A program made the position numbers and the translations under genes. The notes below the pieces were generated by a model. The model had not been told where the DNA came from. It did not search any database and saw only the letters and a program-made list of their open reading frames with translations. 11,599 nt of DNA, from NCBI GenBank assembly GCA_026785745.1, contig JAJAZO010000127.1, positions 1 through 11,599 of the forward strand. Reading direction: 5' to 3'. Each line of letters opens with the position of its first letter. The first letter of the stretch is position 1. Below are positions 1 to 6,273 of the stretch, piece by piece. The stretch comes from Chitinophagaceae bacterium (GTDB lineage Bacteria; Bacteroidota; Bacteroidia; Chitinophagales; Chitinophagaceae).

Positions 1-1231
1 CTTCATAATCCAGTGGCAATGAATTCGCCATTTTTTCACTCCAGCCCCAATAATAAGAAGTAAAGAAATTTCTGGGGTCGTAATAATTTCCGTTTTTCTC
101 CAGCAAAATAATTTCATCCTTTATCAGGGTAACTATTGATTGCTGAAAACCAGCCTTTCGTTGAGGGTATTGAGTTAACAAATATTCATCTTCCTCTTTT
201 TCATTCCGGTAAGTAATAAAAAGATAATTCTCAAAATTTAGTTCCTTAAAAGCACCGCTTGAGTCTATAATAAGGCTATCGGTAGTAAGAAAACTCATAC
301 CATACTTTTCGAGGTAATCATTCTGCCGCATTACTGATTGATAGTAACTCATAGAGTCGCCGGCATTCCCGATAGTTTCTTTCTTAACCTCAAACGTTAC
401 ACCATTTCCACTTGCATTTTTCTGTATTGCGGATGAAGTTCTGTAAAGGCTTTTCACTCTTTGCTTTTCATAGTTAGGCGTTCGTACCAAACTTCTTACT
501 TCAAAACCCTCTTCCAATAACCGGTTGGCATACAAACTCTGCATAAAGTGCATGATAGATCCGTTATGTGCTTCCTGTCGTTTATCCTCCCATTTTTGCT
601 TACGGCCTTTCCCGTTTTTATCCAACGGTTCAAATAAAGGATACCCGAGATAGAACACTGTCTTTTCCTTAAAATTTACTTCAAACTCTTCTAATTGATA
701 ACTGATAAGATAACCCAATGCTTTGTTTTCAAGCAACACAGGTTCATCGCAATAGGCAATCAGTCTGTTACTTTTTTTATAATATCGGAAACGGATAGCT
801 TTTTCATTTTTTACCCGGCATTGATTAGCATTTTCTGACTTCCCCACAAATTCATTCATAAAAGTGCGGCCCCATTTATCCCAGCCTTCTTCCAGCGATG
901 GTTCTACTATTACATTTTGCAGCTCTTTTACTTTTATTTTGAGCTCCACTTTTAGTTGCAAGGGTAATTGCTCATCACTAAAAGAATATACATTTGTTTC
1001 ATAACCGATGCAGGATATAACTAATTCATGTTTGCCAGCCGGTACATCTGTTAATTCGAAAGTGCCTGCATTATTTGATACTGTTCCCGAAGATGTACTT
1101 GAAATAAAAACACTGCTACCCGGAACCGCTGTGCCGGTGGCTGCATTTACCACCCGCCCTTTAATGATTCTTTGAGATGAGGCGATGATAGGAAGAAGGA
1201 GGAAAATTAAAATTGCCGCTACGATTCTCAT
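1..1231 (-). CDS. Secreted protein with CarboxypepD_reg-like domain (3' end cut by window edge)
   Basis: The frame is open from ATG at 1231 to the left edge (about 410 codons), so the C-terminus is missing. The N-terminus is a Sec signal peptide: a charged start, a run of I/L/V/A/F residues (4-16), and a likely cut near ASSQ (17-20). Residues 22-97 form a carboxypeptidase-regulatory-like beta-sandwich (PF13715 type), with G-x-V-x-x-x-x-x-G-T, then NNAGTFELTDVPAGKHEL and a CIGYET end. In Bacteroidota this fold precedes many exported or outer-membrane proteins. The rest (about 105-410) is rich in charged and aromatic residues and shows no catalytic motif I recognise. It resembles uncharacterised proteins of the phylum that carry this N-terminal domain. 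It is not an obvious TonB receptor: no TonB box or plug is visible. It lies 46 nt after aspartate kinase and has a weak TAAATTG box 5 nt before the ATG. Function unknown; export is well supported. Confidence 0.85.
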   Translation of the reverse strand, partial: MRIVAAILIFLLLPIIASSQRIIKGRVVNAATGTAVPGSSVFISSTSSGTVSNNAGTFELTDVPAGKHELVISCIGYETNVYSFSDEQLPLQLKVELKIKVKELQNVIVEPSLEEGWDKWGRTFMNEFVGKSENANQCRVKNEKAIRFRYYKKSNRLIAYCDEPVLLENKALGYLISYQLEEFEVNFKEKTVFYLGYPLFEPLDKNGKGRKQKWEDKRQEAHNGSIMHFMQSLYANRLLEEGFEVRSLVRTPNYEKQRVKSLYRTSSAIQKNASGNGVTFEVKKETIGNAGDSMSYYQSVMRQNDYLEKYGMSFLTTDSLIIDSSGAFKELNFENYLFITYRNEKEEDEYLLTQYPQRKAGFQQSIVTLIKDEIILLEKNGNYYDPRNFFTSYYWGWSEKMANSLPLDYE

Positions 1232-1277
1232 ACCGGCAATTTACAAATCAATTGCTGAATTTTATTCTGACCTGTAA

Positions 1278-2600
1278 CTATTCCAGCCCAAACATCCCTT
1301 TATTCAATTGCTGTAATATCTGCGTTTTGTACTCTGCAGGCAGCAAAAGAGAAATGTTATGCGGACTTCCTCCATAAGAAACCATACGGACAGGGATGTT
1401 CATTATCGAGCCAAATAATTTTTTTACCATACCTTCTGTTCTTGCTATTTCATTGCCCACCACAGAAATAATGACCTGGTTCTCGTCTATGTCAACCGTT
1501 CCAAATGGTTCGAGTTCTTTAATTATTTCTTTTAGGTGGGTTACGTTGTCAATTGTCAATGAAACCGCCACTTCAGAAGTAGTGATCATGTCAATCGGTG
1601 TTCTGTATTTTTCAAATACCTCAAATATTTTTCGCAGAAAACCATAAGCAAGTAACATGCGGCTGCTCTTAATGCGAATAGCGATGATGTTATCTTTTGC
1701 TGCTACGGCCTTTACTCCCACACTACCGGCTTCTTCGGTAATGGTAGTACCTTTTGCTTCCGGCTGCATCGTATTGAGCAACTTTACAGGAATTTTATAT
1801 TGCTGTGCAGGCCAGATAGAAGCCGGGTGTAAAATTTTTGCACCGAAATAAGCCAACTCGGCTGCTTCATCAAAACTCATCTGTTCTACCGGCACTGTTG
1901 TCTTTACCACTCTTGGGTCATTGTTGTGCATGCCATCAATGTCTGTCCATATTTCACAAACAGTTGCATTTATAGCGGCTGCAATTAATGAAGCTGAATA
2001 ATCGCTGCCTCCCCGTTTCAAATTATCCACTTCTCCCCTCGCATTGCGGCAGATGTAACCTTGTGTAACAAATATTTTTTTATCCTTGTGCTGTTTCAGT
2101 ATCTGTGTCAATTTAACTTTAATGCTGCCAATCTGTGGTTCATCATAATTGTCAATGGTCATAAACTCAAGAGCCGGTAACAACAAATGGTCAAGCCCCA
2201 GCTCTTCGAGATAAACAGCAAATAATTTAGTTGACAGCAATTCACCCTGAGCCAAAATATCTTTACTCAATGCCTCACTAAAAGATATTTTCAGGATAAT
2301 ATTGAGGAATTCAAAATGCTCGGCAATAATTGCTTTTGCTTTAGCAATCGTTTCCGGTTTTTTAACCAGGTTAGCAATAAACTGCTGGTAGTGGGCTTCT
2401 AACTTATCAATTGACTGTTTCGCCGTATGGCGGTCACCATTTGAAATATGATTACCAATTTCCACCAGTGCATTGGTAGTTCCTGACAAGGCCGATAATA
2501 CAATGATTACAGGTTCTGTTTCTTTTGTTACCAGTTGTACAATCTGGTGCATACCTTCCGGCTTACCCACACTGGTGCCGCCAAACTTCATTACTTTCAT
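1278..2600 (-). CDS. lysC: Aspartate kinase, monofunctional, with C-terminal ACT domains
   Basis: This enzyme phosphorylates L-aspartate with ATP, the first step of lysine, threonine, methionine and diaminopimelate synthesis in the cytosol. The kinase domain covers about residues 1-290. It shows the signature KFGGTSVG (5-12), the conserved GE (119-120), RGGSDYSAS (196-204) for nucleotide/aspartate binding, WTDIDG (218-223) and YFGAKILHP (251-259). Two ACT regulatory regions follow at about 302-352 and 374-432; these normally bind lysine or threonine for feedback control. The length of 440 aa is normal for a monofunctional enzyme. No homoserine dehydrogenase domain is fused, unlike ThrA, so I use lysC, although paralogues with other allosteric specificity exist. 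The start is the ATG at 2600; a second Met at residue 4 is possible but would sit right at the signature. There is no Shine-Dalgarno sequence. It is not visibly linked to other lysine or threonine genes here. Confidence 0.95.
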   Translation of the reverse strand: MKVMKFGGTSVGKPEGMHQIVQLVTKETEPVIIVLSALSGTTNALVEIGNHISNGDRHTAKQSIDKLEAHYQQFIANLVKKPETIAKAKAIIAEHFEFLNIILKISFSEALSKDILAQGELLSTKLFAVYLEELGLDHLLLPALEFMTIDNYDEPQIGSIKVKLTQILKQHKDKKIFVTQGYICRNARGEVDNLKRGGSDYSASLIAAAINATVCEIWTDIDGMHNNDPRVVKTTVPVEQMSFDEAAELAYFGAKILHPASIWPAQQYKIPVKLLNTMQPEAKGTTITEEAGSVGVKAVAAKDNIIAIRIKSSRMLLAYGFLRKIFEVFEKYRTPIDMITTSEVAVSLTIDNVTHLKEIIKELEPFGTVDIDENQVIISVVGNEIARTEGMVKKLFGSIMNIPVRMVSYGGSPHNISLLLPAEYKTQILQQLNKGMFGLE

Positions 2601-2762
2601 TTTCTTATCTTTTATTTAAACTGGTGAAATGGAATTCGCTAAATAAATCTGAGCATACCTCTTTTTTACAAATGGCTCATTACATTTTGTTCCCCCCTCC
2701 CGATATTTTAATTGATTGAAAAATTAAGGCTGTAAAGATAAGTAGGCAGGCAATAACAATCG
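2601..2762. other. Intergenic gap upstream of aspartate kinase
   Basis: This 162-nt AT-rich gap follows the Ldh-family gene and precedes aspartate kinase. I see no RNA gene, riboswitch-like fold or terminator with a T-tract. On the minus strand it has a TATCTTTA box (rc of 2735-2742), a near match to the TAnnTTTG -7 consensus but without a well-spaced -33 TTG. It also has a G-rich run (rc of 2692-2701) next to TTAAAATATCG (rc of 2701-2711). The last 11-mer also occurs upstream of the neighbouring Ldh-family gene. A promoter for aspartate kinase probably lies here but cannot be placed with confidence. Confidence 0.4.
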
Positions 2763-3845
2763 TCAGGTAAACGGTAGTTCAAATTTGGAAGAGAGTTGCT
2801 TTAAATCTTCTATTACAGCATCAAGCAACGGAATACCGTTTTGCATTCTTTCCGCCTGGTATTCTCTTTCAGGGTCTCCCGGCACTAATACTTTTTCTTC
2901 TCCCGGTATTGTTTTAGCATTTCTGAAACCTTGTATCCAATGAACCATATCTTTTTTAAAATCAGCAGCGGGCCTGAAAGCATCTACCCGCATCGCTCCT
3001 AAAAAGTGGCCAATACCCTTACCCGGCTGCTGCGAAGGCATAGGTACATAAGCCGGAAACGGTGGCACCCATGGTGCATAATTGGCACCGCTTAGCAAAG
3101 CAGAAAAAATATCAACCACAGCACCGAGTGCATAACCTTTATGACTTCCATGTTCTCTGTCACCACCAAGTGGTAATAAAGCACCACCTTTTTTTAAAAT
3201 ATTTGCATCGGTTGATGAGTTGCCTTCAGCATCCTGTACCCAACCATTTGGTGTTTGTAAATTTTTTCGTTGCAGTATTTCTAATTTACCGTTTGCGGCA
3301 GTTGTTGTTGCAAGGTCCGCTACAAATGAAGGTTCAACACCAGCAGGAGCCGCCACACAAATTGGATTAGTACCAAGCATTTTATCAATAGAAAAAGTGG
3401 GAGCTACCAATGGGCTTGCATTCGTCATTGCAATACCCAACATATCAAACTGCAAAGCCATCATAGCATGATGAGCAGCAATGCCAAAGTGATTGCTGTT
3501 TTGCACACTTACCCATCCAGTACCCACTTGCTTTGCTTTTGCTATGGCAATTTGCATAGCAAACGGTGCAATCACTAATCCCAACCCACTATCGCCATCT
3601 ACTACAGCGGTTGATGGTGTTTCATGTATAATTTTTATATCGGGTGTAGCATTGATACGTTTTACTTCCCATAACCGTACATAACCACTAAGCCTTGCAA
3701 CACCATGAGAATCTATTCCCCGCAGGTCGGCAGATAATAAAGATTGTGTGGCAGTATCAGCATGTTCATTGCTGCACCCCATTTTTATAAAAACTGATTT
3801 AGTAAAATCAAATAAATGCTGGTAGGAAAATAATTGTTCTGCCAT
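2763..3845 (-). CDS. Ldh2/malate-type NAD(P)-dependent dehydrogenase
   Basis: The 360-aa cytosolic protein belongs to the malate/L-lactate dehydrogenase (Ldh2, PF02615) family, which reduces 2-oxoacids or oxidises 2-hydroxyacids with NAD(P)H and is unrelated to classical LDH/MDH. Visible family motifs are RGIDSHGVARL (42-52; the His is the family catalytic His), NSNHFGIAAHHA (116-127), GTNPICVAAP (158-167) and GSHKGYALG (233-241). The ATG at 3845 (MAEQLF) is preferred. A TTG at 3866 would add seven residues but would place translation start upstream of the TATCTTTG promoter box. Family members include malate, ureidoglycolate, sulfolactate and diketogulonate dehydrogenases, and sequence alone does not separate them. 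It follows the exported oxidoreductase block after a 133-nt gap, so a role downstream of that pathway is possible but unproven. No signal peptide. Confidence 0.9.
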   Translation of the reverse strand: MAEQLFSYQHLFDFTKSVFIKMGCSNEHADTATQSLLSADLRGIDSHGVARLSGYVRLWEVKRINATPDIKIIHETPSTAVVDGDSGLGLVIAPFAMQIAIAKAKQVGTGWVSVQNSNHFGIAAHHAMMALQFDMLGIAMTNASPLVAPTFSIDKMLGTNPICVAAPAGVEPSFVADLATTTAANGKLEILQRKNLQTPNGWVQDAEGNSSTDANILKKGGALLPLGGDREHGSHKGYALGAVVDIFSALLSGANYAPWVPPFPAYVPMPSQQPGKGIGHFLGAMRVDAFRPAADFKKDMVHWIQGFRNAKTIPGEEKVLVPGDPEREYQAERMQNGIPLLDAVIEDLKQLSSKFELPFT

Positions 3846-3849
3846 AGGG

Positions 3850-3857
3850 CAAAGATA
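3850..3857 (-). promoter_or_regulatory. TAnnTTTG -7 box for the Ldh-family gene
   Basis: The minus strand reads TATCTTTG-CCCT-ATG, an exact match to the Bacteroidota housekeeping sigma -7 consensus TAnnTTTG, four bases before the chosen ATG. No convincing -33 TTG lies 19-21 nt upstream. If it is used, the transcript would start at or just before the ATG, giving a leaderless or nearly leaderless mRNA. Confidence 0.45.
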
Positions 3858-3860
3858 AAA

Positions 3861-3900
3861 CCCCAACCCCTAAAGGAGCTTTTAATCTCCGATATTTTAA
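3861..3900. repeat. Possible dispersed intergenic element
   Basis: The plus strand carries CCCCAACCCCTAAAGGAGCT (3861-3880), followed after six bases by CTCCGATATTTTAA (3887-3900). The first part resembles CCCCTAAAGGGG-like strings that I recall as common between genes in Bacteroidota, but I cannot search for copies. The last 11 bases recur at 2701-2711. It lies directly upstream of the Ldh-family promoter box, so it could be part of the promoter region rather than a repeat. Confidence 0.3.
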
Positions 3901-3935
3901 AATTTTCTGAATGGCCTTAAAAATTACAAATAAGT

Positions 3936-3958
3936 AAGGGCTGTGATTAGTAAGCCTT
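3936..3958 (-). terminator. Weak hairpin after the Gfo/Idh gene
   Basis: Arms 3936-3942 and 3952-3958 pair over six bases with one bulged G and a loop of about ten bases. On the minus strand this lies 20 nt past the stop of the Gfo/Idh/MocA gene. The following bases (ACTTATTTG) are a poor T-tract. It may end the sugar-enzyme transcript, but the evidence is thin. Confidence 0.25.
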
Positions 3959-3978
3959 CAGTCAATTGGTGGAGAAAT

Positions 3979-5361
3979 TTATAGGGTTTTCATTTTCACA
4001 GGGTCCCAGTTAATCACTTTCTTTTGAAAATAACTTTCATTACAGGCTAAACAAGGGGCTGCTGCCCGGAAACCAAATATGGCATCTTCCACCACAGGCT
4101 TATTACTCCGAACTGATTCAAAGAAGTTGACAAAATGATCGTAACGGTCATCGTATCCATTTGGTGCTGAAAATTTTATTGCCGGCCATTCCTTTTTATC
4201 ATCCACCGGAAACCGTTTCTTATAATCATCTGCTATCTGCTGTTGCATTGCTTTGGTATAAGTATCGTAAGCATCCCAACCACCATAAACAGGGGTTTTA
4301 GAAAATTTATTTCTGTACAAGGTGAAATCATTCCACCCAAAATCAATTACCCCTTCTGTACCATAAAATTTCACTTTACCGCTCTCCACTTTCTCTGCAC
4401 CACTGGCAAGGTTTACTTTTAATAAAACCTGGAAAGCAGGATGTTCGTTGCAAGCTTTGTATTCCATCACTCCCGTCATCACATCAGGCACATTGCGGCC
4501 ATCTTTCCAATAACTTAAATCACCTGTTGCAAATATTCTTGATGGCCCTTTTGAATCCGTAAGAAAATGGATACCCGATAAAAGATGAACAAACAAATCA
4601 CCCGCCACACCTGTTCCATACTCTTTATAATTACGCCACCAGAAAAATCGTTTGGCATCAAAGGGTGTATCCGGATTTATTTTTAAATATTTCTTCCAGG
4701 CAATGGTATTTTCATTCGCATCTAATGGCATAGTGTATTGCCATGCACCCATAGCCGTGTGACGATCGAAGGAGGCTTCAATACAATTCAACTGGCCTAT
4801 CTCCCCTGCTTTGTAAAATTTCTTTGCTTCTGCATAGGCAATACTGCTTACCCGTTGACTGCCCACCTGCATAACTACTCCTGTTTGTTTTTGTACATTG
4901 ATTACTTCCCAACCCTGGCTTAGCTGATGCACAACAGGTTTTTCGCAATAGACTGCTTTTCTTTTCCGCATGGCATCAATGGATATTTTATCATGCCATT
5001 GGTCGCTGGTGCAGACAACTACTGCATCAATATCACTACGACTTATCAGCTCTTCATAATTCTGTGTGGTGAAGAGTTGCAGTCCATATAATTCTTTTGC
5101 TCTTTCTAACCTCCCTTTATATAAATCGCAGACAGCTATCAATTTAATATCCGGCAACTGCAATATAGTTTTTGCATTACGGTTTCCCATGATGCCAAAA
5201 CCAATGATGCCAACATTAATTGTATCGAACGAAGAAGGTTTTCTTTCGTAGGGAATAATTCTTTTTTCAATTTCTTCTTCGCTGATAGAAGCATAAGAAT
5301 ATAACGGAGCAATTAAAGAAGCTGCTCCTATTTGTTTGATGAATTTTCTTCTGGATGACAT
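3979..5361 (-). CDS. Tat-exported Gfo/Idh/MocA-family oxidoreductase
   Basis: A 460-aa NAD(P)-dependent sugar/polyol oxidoreductase predicted to act in the periplasm. The N-terminus has a textbook twin-arginine signal, SRRKFIK (3-9), followed by a short hydrophobic stretch (11-24). The Rossmann domain starts at about 47 with GFGIMG (54-59, GxGxxG) and an acidic residue at the end of beta-2 (VCDLYKGR, 77-84). The family EKP motif is at 140-142, with Lys141 the expected catalytic lysine. GDLFVHLLSGIHF (254-266) supplies candidate catalytic Asp255 and His259. Tat export fits an enzyme that folds around a tightly bound cofactor before transport, as in Zymomonas glucose-fructose oxidoreductase. 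The gene follows the exported isomerase-like gene after a 73-nt gap holding a repeat and a hairpin. Together with the FAD enzyme they form an apparent exported redox set. Likely reactions are oxidation at a sugar ring carbon or hydride exchange; the substrate is unknown. Confidence 0.92.
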   Translation of the reverse strand: MSSRRKFIKQIGAASLIAPLYSYASISEEEIEKRIIPYERKPSSFDTINVGIIGFGIMGNRNAKTILQLPDIKLIAVCDLYKGRLERAKELYGLQLFTTQNYEELISRSDIDAVVVCTSDQWHDKISIDAMRKRKAVYCEKPVVHQLSQGWEVINVQKQTGVVMQVGSQRVSSIAYAEAKKFYKAGEIGQLNCIEASFDRHTAMGAWQYTMPLDANENTIAWKKYLKINPDTPFDAKRFFWWRNYKEYGTGVAGDLFVHLLSGIHFLTDSKGPSRIFATGDLSYWKDGRNVPDVMTGVMEYKACNEHPAFQVLLKVNLASGAEKVESGKVKFYGTEGVIDFGWNDFTLYRNKFSKTPVYGGWDAYDTYTKAMQQQIADDYKKRFPVDDKKEWPAIKFSAPNGYDDRYDHFVNFFESVRSNKPVVEDAIFGFRAAAPCLACNESYFQKKVINWDPVKMKTL

Positions 5362-5383
5362 AGATTGCTATTTTATTTTTAGC

Positions 5384-5413
5384 CACAGATTAACACAAAT
5401 TAATACGGATAAG
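5384..5413. repeat. Three imperfect 10-bp tandem units
   Basis: The plus strand reads CACAGATTAA, CACAAATTAA, TACGGATAAG in direct succession in the gap between the isomerase-like and Gfo/Idh genes. The units differ by one to five bases. Strings built on CACAGATTAACAC...GGATTAA are ones I recall between genes in several phyla, so this may be a copy of a dispersed element. Copy number in this genome is unknown. Confidence 0.5.
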
Positions 5414-5429
5414 AATTGCTTCGCAATTC
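5413..5429. repeat. Perfect 7-bp inverted repeat (hairpin)
   Basis: GAATTGC (5413-5419) and GCAATTC (5423-5429) pair perfectly around a 3-base loop, six bases past the isomerase-like stop on the minus strand. No T-tract follows, so it is not a standard intrinsic terminator. It could protect the 3' end of the upstream message or tune read-through into the Gfo/Idh gene. Confidence 0.55.
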
Positions 5430-5434
5430 ACTGC

Positions 5435-6268
5435 TCATAGTTTACGAAGTTCTGATTCATAAAATTCTTTATTCCGTTTCATATCTCCCATATTATTATT
5501 TTCATTCGCTTCATATTCCATGGAGATAACTCCTTTGAACTTCTGTCGTTTTAGTTCCTTTAGTACGGCTGGTAAATCACATACACCTTTTCCAAATAAT
5601 GTATCTTCTGTTTTCACATTGTCAAACTCTTTTACGTCTTTGAAATGCAAGCCCCATATTTTACCTTCTAATTTTTTCATGGCCTCCTGAATATTAACAC
5701 CGTTTCTTGCCCAATGTCCGATATCCGGCCATGCCCCGATATTTTTTCTTCCTTTCATAGCTGCCACGATAGAATCCGGATGCCAGTAATGGCTCGATGG
5801 TTTAGGATGGCAATGCAGGGCTACTTTTACTTTGTACTTTTCTGCCAATGTGTTGAAAGCATCAAGATCTTCCCACTCCGGCTCGGCGGTTATGAAAGGG
5901 ATGCCCATGTATTGCGCAAATTCAAAGAATTTTTCCAGGTTGTCTTTGTTGTAATAATATTTATCAACCACACCGAGGGCCACCACTTTTACACCTACTT
6001 TCTTTAAATAGTTTTTTAGATTATCTCTCCTTTCTGACGGAAGTGTATAACTAAACGGATTATCGTCACCATGTCCTGATTTTTGTCCCGGGTAAACTTC
6101 CAGGTATTTAACGCCAAGCTCCCTTGCTTTAGAAACTGATTCAAAAAAACCATACTTATGAAAAGTCCATGTTTGAATAGCCAGTTGCCAGTTTTTTGTA
6201 TTTCCATTTTGCGCAAAGCCAACACTATTCGCCAAAAAAAACAATACCAGTAAGCAATAATTTTTCAT
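5435..6268 (-). CDS. Exported sugar isomerase/epimerase-like TIM-barrel protein
   Basis: A 277-aa protein of the xylose-isomerase-like TIM-barrel superfamily (AP_endonuc_2, PF01261). It starts with a Sec signal peptide: MKN, a hydrophobic core (about 4-18), and a likely cut after GFA (17-19). Conserved barrel positions are TWTF (33-36), LEVYPG (56-61), ITAEPEW (126-132; Glu129), ALHCHP (150-155), WPDIGHW (180-186; Asp182 and His185), LHFKD (207-211; His208) and SMEYE (249-253; Glu251). These match the usual divalent-metal ligand set at the strand ends. Family members isomerise or epimerise keto-sugars, or eliminate from 3-keto-glycosides. The gene begins 5 nt after the FAD-enzyme stop, so co-translation is likely. 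The signal peptide argues against a phosphosugar substrate, which would be cytosolic. Exact reaction unknown. Confidence 0.9.
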   Translation of the reverse strand: MKNYCLLVLFFLANSVGFAQNGNTKNWQLAIQTWTFHKYGFFESVSKARELGVKYLEVYPGQKSGHGDDNPFSYTLPSERRDNLKNYLKKVGVKVVALGVVDKYYYNKDNLEKFFEFAQYMGIPFITAEPEWEDLDAFNTLAEKYKVKVALHCHPKPSSHYWHPDSIVAAMKGRKNIGAWPDIGHWARNGVNIQEAMKKLEGKIWGLHFKDVKEFDNVKTEDTLFGKGVCDLPAVLKELKRQKFKGVISMEYEANENNNMGDMKRNKEFYESELRKL

Positions 6269-6273
6269 GGAAA

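Noticed and set aside
2691..2701. G-rich runs (also at 3861-3870) as possible G-quadruplexes
   Set aside because: Each has at most two usable G-tracts close together, short of the four needed.
2701..2735. TTAATT/AATTAA hairpin as a terminator of the Ldh-family gene
   Set aside because: The stem is pure A/T and weak, with no proper T-tract after a GC-rich stem.
3062..3370. Plus-strand open frames of about 100 codons opposite the Ldh-family, isomerase-like and M14 genes
   Set aside because: They are antisense shadows of real genes, with biased composition and no motif or promoter support.
6016..6225. 69-codon minus-strand frame inside the isomerase-like gene
   Set aside because: It is an alternative frame of the same strand; the overlapping frame carries the signal peptide and barrel motifs.
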